A stretch of 64,000 nucleotides of DNA from Auanema rhodensis (Eukaryota; Nematoda; Chromadorea; Rhabditida; Rhabditidae), in NCBI GenBank assembly GCA_964057225.1, contig OZ059899.1:4526001-4590000 (forward strand). Reading direction: 5' to 3'. Position numbers and translations under genes: made by a program. A model generated the notes under the pieces. The model had not been told where the DNA came from. It did not search any database and saw only the letters and a list, made by a program, of their open reading frames with translations. Of the stretch, positions 1-13,300 are shown in pieces (within the stretch, counting starts at the first letter, position 1; each line of letters opens with the position of its first letter).

Positions 1-3000
1 CGATCTGTGTTATCAGATTTGCGCTAGCTTAAAAATGCACCGAGATATCAACTGATATATGTTCACACTTATATCCTCGATTTTCACCCTGAAGAATCAA
101 TTTTTTCATTGAATAACATTGTCCATCGTCTTTGCCTTGAAAAAAGAAATCTAAAAACATCTACTTTTTGCTAAATTATTTTGAAATTTTTCGAAAAAAT
201 TTTTGTCAAAATGTTTTTGGAAGCAATGTTGAGTGTACATGGAAACTCAACATACACTAATGCATCATTTTTCAAACGATCATAACTGATTTTTGTATTA
301 AGCGTTTCTCAATGTAGTATAGTGCATTCGATGCGGATTTTTAAGCTGCGTCGATCTGTGTTATCAGATTTGCGCTAGCTTAAAAATGCACCGAGATATC
401 AACTGATATAAGTTCACACTTATATCCTCGATTTTCACCCTGAAGAATCAATTTTTTCGTTGAATAACATTGTCCATCGTCTTTGCCTTGAAAAAAGGAA
501 TCTAGAAGCATCTACTTTTTGCTAAATTATTTTGAAATTTTTCGAAAAAATTTTTGTCAAAATGTTTTTGGAAGCAATGTTGAGTGTACATGGAAACTCA
601 ACATACACTAATGCATCATTTTTCAAACGATCATAACTGATTTTTGTATTAAGCGTTTCTCAATGTTGTATAGTGCATTCGATGCGGATTTTTAAGCTGC
701 GTCGATCTGTGTTATCAGATTTGCGCTAGCTTAAAAATGCACCGAGATATCAACTGATATATGTTCACACTTATATCCTCGATTTTCACCCTGAAGAATC
801 AATTTTTTCATTGAATAACATTGTCCATCGTCTTTGCCTTGAAAAAAGAAATCTAAAAACATCTACTTTTTGCTAAATTATTTTGAAATTTTTCGAAAAA
901 ATTTTTGTCAAAATGTTTTTGGAAGCAATGTTGAGTGTACATGGAAACTCAACATACACTAATGCATCATTTTTCAAACGATCATAACTGATTTTTGTAT
1001 TAAGCGTTTCTCAATGTAGTATAGTGCATTCGATGCGGATTTTTAAGCTGCGTCGATCTGTGTTATCAGATTTGCGCTAGCTTAAAAATGCACCGAGATA
1101 TCAACTGATATAAGTTCACACTTATATCCTCGATTTTCACCCTGAAGAATCAATTTTTTCGTTGAATAACATTGTCCATCGTCTTTGCCTTGAAAAAAGG
1201 AATCTAGAAGCATCTACTTTTTGCTAAATTATTTTGAAATTTTTCGAAAAAATTTTTGTCAAAATGTTTTTGGAAGCAATGTTGAGTGTACATGGAAACT
1301 CAACATACACTAATGCATCATTTTTCAAACGATCATAACTGATTTTTGTATTAAGCGTTTCTCAATGTTGTATAGTGCATTCGATGCGGATTTTTAAGCT
1401 GCGTCGATCTGTGTTATCAGATTTGCGCTAGCTTAAAAATGCACCGAGATATCAACTGATATATGTTCACACTTATATCCTCGATTTTCACCCTGAAGAA
1501 TCAATTTTTTCATTGAATAACATTGTCCATCGTCTTTGCCTTGAAAAAAGAAATCTAAAAACATCTACTTTTTGCTAAATTATTTTGAAATTTTTCGAAA
1601 AAATTTTTGTCAAAATGTTTTTGGAAGCAATGTTGAGTGTACATGGAAACTCAACATACACTAATGCATCATTTTTCAAACGATCATAACTGATTTTTGT
1701 ATTAAGCGTTTTTCAATGTAGTATAGTGCATTCGATGCGGATTTTTAAGCTGCGTCGATCTGTGTTATCAGATTTGCGCTAGCTTAAAAATGCACCGAGA
1801 TATCAACTGATATATGTTCACACTTATATCCTCGATTTTCACCCTGAAGAATCAATTTTTTCATTGAATAACATTGTCCATCGTCTTTGCCTTGAAAAAA
1901 GGAATCTAGAAGCATCTACTTTTTGCTAAATTATTTTGAAATTTTTCGAAAAAATTTTTGTCAAAATGTTTTTGGAAGCAATGTTGAGTGTACATGGAAA
2001 CTCAACATACACTAATGCATCATTTTTCAAACGATCATAACTGATTTTTGTATTAAGCGTTTCTCAATGTAGTATAGTGCATTCGATGCGGATTTTTAAG
2101 CTGCGTCGATCTGTGTTATCAGATTTGCGCTAGCTTAAAAATGCACCGAGATATCAACTGATATATGTTCACACTTATATCCTCGATTTTCACCCTGAAG
2201 AATCAATTTTTTCATTGAATAACATTGTCCATCGTCTTTGCCTTGAAAAAAGAAATCTAAAAACATCTACTTTTTGCTAAATTATTTTGAAATTTTCCGA
2301 AAAAATTTTTGTCAAAATGTTTTTGGAAGCAATGTTGAGTGTACATGGAAACTCAACATACACTAATGCATCATTTTTCAAACGATCATAACTGATTTTT
2401 GTATTAAGCGTTTCTCAATGTAGTATAGTGCATTCGATGCGGATTTTTAAGCTGCGTCGATCTGTGTTATCAGATTTGCGCTAGCTTAAAAATGCACCGA
2501 GATATCAACTGATATAAGTTCACACTTATATCCTCGATTTTCACCCTGAAGAATCAATTTTTTCGTTGAATAACATTGTCCATCGTCTTTGCCTTGAAAA
2601 AAGGAATCTAGAAGCATCTACTTTTTGCTAAATTATTTTGAAATTTTTCGAAAAAATTTTTGTCAAAATGTTTTTGGAAGCAATGTTGAGTGTACATGGA
2701 AACTCAACATACACTAATGCATCATTTTTCAAACGATCATAACTGATTTTTGTATTAAGCGTTTCTCAATGTAGTATAGTGCATTCGATGCGGATTTTTA
2801 AGCTGCGTCGATCTGTGTTATCAGATTTGCGCTAGCTTAAAAATGCACCGAGATATCAACTGATATAAGTTCACACTTATATCCTCGATTTTCACCCTGA
2901 AGAATCAATTTTTTCGTTGAATAACATTGTCCATCGTCTTTGCCTTGAAAAAAGGAATCTAGAAGCATCTACTTTTTGCTAAATTATTTTGAAATTTTTC

Positions 3001-4350
3001 GAAAAAATTTTTGTCAAAATGTTTTTGGAAGCAATGTTGAGTGTACATGGAAACTCAACATACACTAATGCATCATTTTTCAAACGATCATAACTGATTT
3101 TTGTATTAAGCGTTTCTCAATGTTGTATAGTGCATTCGATGCGGATTTTTAAGCTGCGTCGATCTGTGTTATCAGATTTGCGCTAGCTTAAAAATGCACC
3201 GAGATATCAACTGATATATGTTCACACTTATATCCTCGATTTTCACCCTGAAGAATCAATTTTTTCATTGAATAACATTGTCCATCGTCTTTGCCTTGAA
3301 AAAAGAAATCTAAAAACATCTACTTTTTGCTAAATTATTTTGAAATTTTTCGAAAAAATTTTTGTCAAAATGTTTTTGGAAGCAATGTTGAGTGTACATG
3401 GAAACTCAACATACACTAATGCATCATTTTTCAAACGATCATAACTGATTTTTGTATTAAGCGTTTTTCAATGTAGTATAGTGCATTCGATGCGGATTTT
3501 TAAGCTGCGTCGATCTGTGTTATCAGATTTGCGCTAGCTTAAAAATGCACCGAGATATCAACTGATATATGTTCACACTTATATCCTCGATTTTCACCCT
3601 GAAGAATCAATTTTTTCATTGAATAACATTGTCCATCGTCTTTGCCTTGAAAAAAGGAATCTAGAAGCATCTACTTTTTGCTAAATTATTTTGAAATTTT
3701 TCGAAAAAATTTTTGTCAAAATGTTTTTGGAAGCAATGTTGAGTGTACATGGAAACTCAACATACACTAATGCATCATTTTTCAAACGATCATAACTGAT
3801 TTTTGTATTAAGCGTTTCTCAATGTAGTATAGTGCATTCGATGCGGATTTTTAAGCTGCGTCGATCTGTGTTATCAGATTTGCGCTAGCTTAAAAATGCA
3901 CCGAGATATCAACTGATATATGTTCACACTTATATCCTCGATTTTCACCCTGAAGAATCAATTTTTTCATTGAATAACATTGTCCATCGTCTTTGCCTTG
4001 AAAAAAGAAATCTAAAAACATCTACTTTTTGCTAAATTATTTTGAAATTTTTCGAAAAAAATTTTGTCAAAATGTTTTTGGAAGCAATGTTGAGTGTACA
4101 TGGAAACTCAACATACACTAATGCATCATTTTTCAAACGATCATAACTGATTTTTGTATTAAGCGTTTCTCAATGTAGTATAGTGCATTCGATGCGGATT
4201 TTTAAGCTGCGTCGATCTGTGTTATCAGATTTGCGCTAGCTTAAAAATGCACCGAGATATCAACTGATATATGTTCACACTTATATCCTCGATTTTCACC
4301 CTGAAGAATCAATTTTTTCATTGAATAACATTGTCCATCGTCTTTGCCTT

Positions 4351-7300
4351 GAGAAAAGGAATCTAGAAGCATCTACTTTTTGCTAAATTATTTTGAAATT
4401 TTTCGAAAAAATTTTTGTCAAAATGTTTTTGGAAGCAATGTTGAGTGTACATGGAAACTCAACATACACTAATGCATCATTTTTCAAACGATCATAACTG
4501 ATTTTTGTATTAAGCGTTTCTCAATGTAGTATAGTGCATTCGATGCGGATTTTTAAGCTGCGTCGATCTGTGTTATCAGATTTGCGCTAGCTTAAAAATG
4601 CACCGAGATATCAACTGATATATGTTCACACTTATATCCTCGATTTTCACCCTGAAGAATCAATTTTTTCATTGAATAACATTGTCCATCGTCTTTGCCT
4701 TGAAAAAAGAAATCTAAAAACATCTACTTTTTGCTAAATTATTTTGAAATTTTTCGAAAAAATTTTTGTCAAAATGTTTTTGGAAGCAATGTTGAGTGTA
4801 CATGGAAACTCAACATACACTAATGCATCATTTTTCAAACGATCATAACTGATTTTTGTATTAAGCGTTTCTCAATGTAGTATAGTGCATTCGATGCGGA
4901 ATTTTAAGCTGCGTCGATCTGTGTTATCAGATTTGCGCTAGCTTAAAAATGCACCGAGATATCAACTGATATAAGTTCACACTTATATCCTCGATTTTCA
5001 CCCTGAAGAATCAATTTTTTCGTTGAATAACATTGTCCATCGTCTTTGCCTTGAAAAAAGGAATCTAGAAGCATCTACTTTTTGCTAAATTATTTTGAAA
5101 TTTTTCGAAAGAATTTTTGTCAAAATGTTTTTGGAAGCAATGTTGAGTGTACATGGAAACTCAACATACACTAATGCATCATTTTTCAAACGATCATAAC
5201 TGATTTTTGTATTAAGCGTTTCTCAATGTAGTATAGTGCATTCGATGCGGATTTTTAAGCTGCGTCGATCTGTGTTATCAGATTTGCGCTAGCTTAAAAA
5301 TGCACCGAGATATCAACTGATATAAGTTCACACTTATATCCTCGATTTTCACCCTGAAGAATCAATTTTTTCGTTGAATAACATTGTCCATCGTCTTTGC
5401 CTTGAAAAATGGAATCTAAAAACATCTACTTTTTGCTAAATTATTTTGAAATTTTTCGAAAAAATTTTTTTCAAAATGTTTTTGGAAGCAATGTTGAGTG
5501 TACATGGAAACTCAACATACACTAATGCATCATTTTTCAAACGATCATAACTAATTTTTGTATTAAGCGTTTCTCAATGTAGTATAGTGCATTCGATGCG
5601 GATTTTTAAGCTGCGTCGATCTGTGTTATCAGATTTGCGCTAGCTTAAAAATGCACCGAGATATCAACTGATATAAGTTCACACTTATATCCTCGATTTT
5701 CACCCTGAAGAATTAATTTTTTCGTTGAATAACATTGTCCATCGTCTTTGCCTTGAAAAATGGAATCTAAAAACATCTACTTTTTGCTAAATTATTTTGA
5801 AATTTTTCGAAAAAATTTTTGTCAAAATGTTTTTGGAAGCAATGTTGAGTGTACATGGAAACTCAACATACACTAATGCATCATTTTTCAAACGATCATA
5901 ACTAATTTTTGTATCAAGTGTTTCTCAATGTAGTATAGTGCATTCGATGCGGATTTTTAAGCTGCGTCGATCTGTGTTATCAGATTTGCGCTAGCTTAAA
6001 AATGCACCGAGATATCAACTGATATATGTTCACACTTATATCCTCGATTTTCACCCTGAAGAATCAATTTTTTCATTGAATAACATTGTCCATCGTCTTT
6101 GCCTTGAAAGAAGAAATCTAAAAACATCTACTTTTTGCTAAATTATTTTGAAATTTTTCGAAAAAATTTTTGTCAAAATGTTTTTGGAAGCAATGTTGAG
6201 TGTACATGGAAACTCAACATACACTAATGCATCATTTTTCAAACGATCATAACTGATTTTTGTATTAAGCGTTTCTCAATGTAGTATAGTGCATTCGATG
6301 CGGATTTTTAAGCTGCGTCGATCTGTGTTATCAGATTTGCGCTAGCTTAAAAATGCACCGAGATATCAACTGATATAAGTTCACACTTATATCCTCGATT
6401 TTCACCCTGAAGAATCAATTTTTTCGTTGAATAACATTGTCCATCGTCTTTGCCTTGAAAAAAGGAATCTAGAAGCATCTACTTTTTGCTAAATTATTTT
6501 GAAATTTTTCGAAAAAATTTTTGTCAAAATGTTTTTGGAAGCAATGTTGAGTGTACATGGAAACTCAACATACACTAATGCATCATTTTTCAAACGATCA
6601 TAACTAATTTTTGTATCAAGTGTTTCTCAATGTAGTATAGTGCATTCGATGCGGATTTTTAAGCTGCGTCGATCTGTGTTATCAGATTTGCGCTAGCTTA
6701 AAAATGCACCGAGATATCAACTGATATATGTTCACACTTATATCCTCGATTTTCACCCTGAAGAATCAATTTTTTCATTGAATAACATTGTCCATCGTCT
6801 TTGCCTTGAAAGAAGAAATCTAAAAACATCTACTTTTTGCTAAATTATTTTGAAATTTTTCGAAAAAATTTTTGTCAAAATGTTTTTGGAAGCAATGTTG
6901 AGTGTACATGGAAACTCAACATACACTAATGCATCATTTTTCAAACGATCATAACTGATTTTTGTATTAAGCGTTTCTCAATGTAGTATAGTGCATTCGA
7001 TGCGGATTTTTAAGCTGCGTCGATCTGTGTTATCAGATTTGCGCTAGCTTAAAAATGCACCGAGATATCAACTGATATAAGTTCACACTTATATCCTCGA
7101 TTTTCACCCTGAAGAATCAATTTTTTCGTTGAATAACATTGTCCATCGTCTTTGCCTTGAAAAAAGGAATCTAGAAGCATCTACTTTTTGCTAAATTATT
7201 TTGAAATTTTTCGAAAAAATTTTTGTCAAAATGTTTTTGGAAGCAATGTTGAGTGTACATGGAAACTCAACATACACTAATGCATCATTTTTCAAACGAT

Positions 7301-10300
7301 CATAACTGATTTTTGTATTAAGCGTTTCTCAATGTAGTATAGTGCATTCGATGCGGATTTTTAAGCTGCGTCGATCTGTGTTATCAGATTTGCGCTAGCT
7401 TAAAAATGCACCGAGATATCAACTGATATATGTTCACACTTATATCCTCGATTTTCACCCTGAAGAATCAATTTTTTCATTGAATAACATTGTCCATCGT
7501 CTTTGCCTTGAAAAAAGAAATCTAAAAACATCTACTTTTTGCTAAATTATTTTGAAATTTTTCGAAAAAATTTTTGTCAAAATGTTTTTGGAAGCAATGT
7601 TGAGTGTACATGGAAACTCAACATACACTAATGCATCATTTTTCAAACGATCATAACTGATTTTTGTATTAAGCGTTTCTCAATGTAGTATAGTGCATTC
7701 GATGCGGATTTTTAAGCTGCGTCGATCTGTGTTATCAGATTTGCGCTAGCTTAAAAATGCACCGAGATATCAACTGATATATGTTCACACTTATATCCTC
7801 GATTTTCACCCTGAAGAATCAATTTTTTCATTGAATAACATTGTCCATCGTCTTTGCCTTGAGAAAAGGAATCTAGAAGCATCTACTTTTTGCTAAATTA
7901 TTTTGAAATTTTTCGAAAAAATTTTTGTCAAAATGTTTTTGGAAGCAATGTTGAGTGTACATGGAAACTCAACATACACTAATGCATCATTTTTCAAACG
8001 ATCATAACTGATTTTTGTATTAAGCGTTTCTCAATGTAGTATAGTGCATTCGATGCGGATTTTTAAGCTGCGTCGATCTGTGTTATCAGATTTGCGCTAG
8101 CTTAAAAATGCACCGAGATATCAACTGATATAAGTTCACACTTATATCCTCGATTTTCACCCTGAAGAATCAATTTTTTCGTTGAATAACATTGTCCATC
8201 GTCTTTGCCTTGAAAAAAGGAATCTAGAAGCATCTACTTTTTGCTAAATTATTTTGAAATTTTTCGAAAAAATTTTTGTCAAAATGTTTTTGGAAGCAAT
8301 GTTGAGTGTACATGGAAACTCAACATACACTAATGCATCATTTTTCAAACGATCATAACTGATTTTTGTATTAAGCGTTTCTCAATGTTGTATAGTGCAT
8401 TCGATGCGGATTTTTAAGCTGCGTCGATCTGTGTTATCAGATTTGCGCTAGCTTAAAAATGCACCGAGATATCAACTGATATATGTTCACACTTATATCC
8501 TCGATTTTCACCCTGAAGAATCAATTTTTTCATTGAATAACATTGTCCATCGTCTTTGCCTTGAAAAAAGAAATCTAAAAACATCTACTTTTTGCTAAAT
8601 TATTTTGAAATTTTTCGAAAAAATTTTTGTCAAAATGTTTTTGGAAGCAATGTTGAGTGTACATGGAAACTCAACATACACTAATGCATCATTTTTCAAA
8701 CGATCATAACTGATTTTTGTATTAAGCGTTTTTCAATGTAGTATAGTGCATTCGATGCGGATTTTTAAGCTGCGTCGATCTGTGTTATCAGATTTGCGCT
8801 AGCTTAAAAATGCACCGAGATATCAACTGATATATGTTCACACTTATATCCTCGATTTTCACCCTGAAGAATCAATTTTTTCATTGAATAACATTGTCCA
8901 TCGTCTTTGCCTTGAAAAAAGGAATCTAGAAGCATCTACTTTTTGCTAAATTATTTTGAAATTTTTCGAAAAAATTTTTGTCAAAATGTTTTTGGAAGCA
9001 ATGTTGAGTGTACATGGAAACTCAACATACACTAATGCATCATTTTTCAAACGATCATAACTGATTTTTGTATTAAGCGTTTCTCAATGTAGTATAGTGC
9101 ATTCGATGCGGATTTTTAAGCTGCGTCGATCTGTGTTATCAGATTTGCGCTAGCTTAAAAATGCACCGAGATATCAACTGATATATGTTCACACTTATAT
9201 CCTCGATTTTCACCCTGAAGAATCAATTTTTTCATTGAATAACATTGTCCATCGTCTTTGCCTTGAAAAAAGAAATCTAAAAACATCTACTTTTTGCTAA
9301 ATTATTTTGAAATTTTTCGAAAAAAATTTTGTCAAAATGTTTTTGGAAGCAATGTTGAGTGTACATGGAAACTCAACATACACTAATGCATCATTTTTCA
9401 AACGATCATAACTGATTTTTGTATTAAGCGTTTCTCAATGTAGTATAGTGCATTCGATGCGGATTTTTAAGCTGCGTCGATCTGTGTTATCAGATTTGCG
9501 CTAGCTTAAAAATGCACCGAGATATCAACTGATATATGTTCACACTTATATCCTCGATTTTCACCCTGAAGAATCAATTTTTTCATTGAATAACATTGTC
9601 CATCGTCTTTGCCTTGAGAAAAGGAATCTAGAAGCATCTACTTTTTGCTAAATTATTTTGAAATTTTTCGAAAAAATTTTTGTCAAAATGTTTTTGGAAG
9701 CAATGTTGAGTGTACATGGAAACTCAACATACACTAATGCATCATTTTTCAAACGATCATAACTGATTTTTGTATTAAGCGTTTCTCAATGTAGTATAGT
9801 GCATTCGATGCGGATTTTTAAGCTGCGTCGATCTGTGTTATCAGATTTGCGCTAGCTTAAAAATGCACCGAGATATCAACTGATATATGTTCACACTTAT
9901 ATCCTCGATTTTCACCCTGAAGAATCAATTTTTTCATTGAATAACATTGTCCATCGTCTTTGCCTTGAAAAAAGAAATCTAAAAACATCTACTTTTTGCT
10001 AAATTATTTTGAAATTTTTCGAAAAAATTTTTGTCAAAATGTTTTTGGAAGCAATGTTGAGTGTACATGGAAACTCAACATACACTAATGCATCATTTTT
10101 CAAACGATCATAACTGATTTTTGTATTAAGCGTTTCTCAATGTAGTATAGTGCATTCGATGCGGAATTTTAAGCTGCGTCGATCTGTGTTATCAGATTTG
10201 CGCTAGCTTAAAAATGCACCGAGATATCAACTGATATAAGTTCACACTTATATCCTCGATTTTCACCCTGAAGAATCAATTTTTTCGTTGAATAACATTG

Positions 10301-10373
10301 TCCATCGTCTTTGCCTTGAAAAAAGGAATCTAGAAGCATCTACTTTTTGCTAAATTATTTTGAAATTTTTCGA
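4351..10373. repeat. Large-scale duplication within the satellite (5265 bp = 15 monomers)
   Basis: Private single-base variants recur at a fixed offset of 5265 bp (15 x 351). GAGAAAAGG is at 4351 and 9616, GGAATTTTAAG is at 4898 and 10163, and CGAAAGAATT is near 5108 and 10373. The coordinates given span the marker pairs, not exact duplication ends. A further GAGAAAAGG at 7861 lies 10 monomers from the first and 5 from the last, so 5-monomer blocks were also moved. A separate 1755-bp (5-monomer) pair is marked by CATCGTGTTT at 13462 and 15217. This points to amplification by unequal exchange or rolling circles in multi-monomer blocks. Confidence 0.85.
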
Positions 10374-13300
10374 AAGAATTTTTGTCAAAATGTTTTTGGA
10401 AGCAATGTTGAGTGTACATGGAAACTCAACATACACTAATGCATCATTTTTCAAACGATCATAACTGATTTTTTTATTAAGCGTTTCTCAATGTAGTATA
10501 GTGCATTCGATGCGGATTTTTAAGCTGCGTCGATCTGTGTTATCAGATTTGCGCTAGCTTAAAAATGCACCGAGATATCAACTGATATATGTTCACACTT
10601 ATATCCTCGATTTTCACCCTGAAGAATCAATTTTTTCATTGAATAACATTGTCCATCGTCTTTGCCTTGAAAAAAGAAATCTAAAAACATCTACTTTTTG
10701 CTAAATTATTTTGAAATTTTTCGAAAAAATTTTTGTCAAAATGTTTTTGGAAGCAATGTTGAGTGTACATGGAAACTCAACATACACTAATGCATCATTT
10801 TTCAAACGATCATAACTGATTTTTGTATTAAGCGTTTCTCAATGTAGTATAGTGCATTCGATGCGGATTTTTAAGCTGCGTCGATCTGTGTTATCAGATT
10901 TGCGCTAGCTTAAAAATGCACCGAGATATCAACTGATATAAGTTCACACTTATATCCTCGATTTTCACCCTGAAGAATCAATTTTTTCGTTGAATAACAT
11001 TGTCCATCGTCTTTGCCTTGAAAAATGGAATCTAAAAACATCTACTTTTTGCTAAATTATTTTGAAATTTTTCGAAAAAATTTTTTTCAAAATGTTTTTG
11101 GAAGCAATGTTGAGTGTACATGGAAACTCAACATACACTAATGCATCATTTTTCAAACGATCATAACTAATTTTTGTATCAAGTGTTTCTCAATGTAGTA
11201 TAGTGCATTCGATGCGGATTTTTAAGCTGCGTCGATCTGTGTTATCAGATTTGCGCTAGCTTAAAAATGCACCGAGATATCAACTGATATATGTTCACAC
11301 TTATATCCTCGATTTTCACCCTGAAGAATCAATTTTTTCATTGAATAACATTGTCCATCGTCTTTGCCTTGAAAGAAGAAATCTAAAAACATCTACTTTT
11401 TGCTAAATTATTTTGAAATTTTTCGAAAAAATTTTTGTCAAAATGTTTTTGGAAGCAATGTTGAGTGTACATGGAAACTCAACATACACTAATGCATCAT
11501 TTTTCAAACGATCATAACTGATTTTTGTATTAAGCGTTTCTCAATGTAGTATAGTGCATTCGATGCGGATTTTTAAGCTGCGTCGATCTGTGTTATCAGA
11601 TTTGCGCTAGCTTAAAAATGCACCGAGATATCAACTGATATAAGTTCACACTTATATCCTCGATTTTCACCCTGAAGAATCAATTTTTTCGTTGAATAAC
11701 ATTGTCCATCGTCTTTGCCTTGAAAAAAGGAATCTAGAAGCATCTACTTTTTGCTAAATTATTTTGAAATTTTTCGAAAAAATTTTTGTCAAAATGTTTT
11801 TGGAAGCAATGTTGAGTGTACATGGAAACTCAACATACACTAATGCATCATTTTTCAAACGATCATAACTAATTTTTGTATCAAGTGTTTCTCAATGTAG
11901 TATAGTGCATTCGATGCGGATTTTTAAGCTGCGTCGATCTGTGTTATCAGATTTGCGCTAGCTTAAAAATGCACCGAGATATCAACTGATATATGTTCAC
12001 ACTTATATCCTCGATTTTCACCCTGAAGAATCAATTTTTTCATTGAATAACATTGTCCATCGTCTTTGCCTTGAAAGAAGAAATCTAAAAACATCTACTT
12101 TTTGCTAAATTATTTTGAAATTTTTCGAAAAAATTTTTGTCAAAATGTTTTTGGAAGCAATGTTGAGTGTACATGGAAACTCAACATACACTAATGCATC
12201 ATTTTTCAAACGATCATAACTGATTTTTGTATTAAGCGTTTCTCAATGTAGTATAGTGCATTCGATGCGGATTTTTAAGCTGCGTCGATCTGTGTTATCA
12301 GATTTGCGCTAGCTTAAAAATGCACCGAGATATCAACTGATATAAGTTCACACTTATATCCTCGATTTTCACCCTGAAGAATCAATTTTTTCGTTGAATA
12401 ACATTGTCCATCGTCTTTGCCTTGAAAAAAGGAATCTAGAAGCATCTACTTTTTGCTAAATTATTTTGAAATTTTTCGAAAAAATTTTTGTCAAAATGTT
12501 TTTGGAAGCAATGTTGAGTGTACATGGAAACTCAACATACACTAATGCATCATTTTTCAAACGATCATAACTGATTTTTGTATTAAGCGTTTCTCAATGT
12601 AGTATAGTGCATTCGATGCGGATTTTTAAGCTGCGTCGATCTGTGTTATCAGATTTGCGCTAGCTTAAAAATGCACCGAGATATCAACTGATATATGTTC
12701 ACACTTATATCCTCGATTTTCACCCTGAAGAATCAATTTTTTCATTGAATAACATTGTCCATCGTCTTTGCCTTGAAAAAAGAAATCTAAAAACATCTAC
12801 TTTTTGCTAAATTATTTTGAAATTTTTCGAAAAAATTTTTGTCAAAATGTTTTTGGAAGCAATGTTGAGTGTACATGGAAACTCAACATACACTAATGCA
12901 TCATTTTTCAAACGATCATAACTGAATTTTGTATTAAGCGTTTCTCAATGTAGTATAGTGCATTCGATGCGGATTTTTAAGCTGCGTCGATCTGTGTTAT
13001 CAGATTTGCGCTAGCTTAAAAATGCACCGAGATATCAACTGATATATGTTCACACTTATATCCTCGATTTTCACCCTGAAGAATCAATTTTTTCATTGAA
13101 TAACATTGTCCATCGTCTTTGCCTTGAAAAAAGAAATCTAAAAACATCTACTTTTTGCTAAATTATTTTGAAATTTTTCGAAAAAATTTTTGTCAAAATG
13201 TTTTTGGAAGCAATGTTGAGTGTACATGGAAACTCAACATACACTAATGCATCATTTTTCAAACGATCATAACTGATTTTTGTATTAAGCGTTTCTCAAT

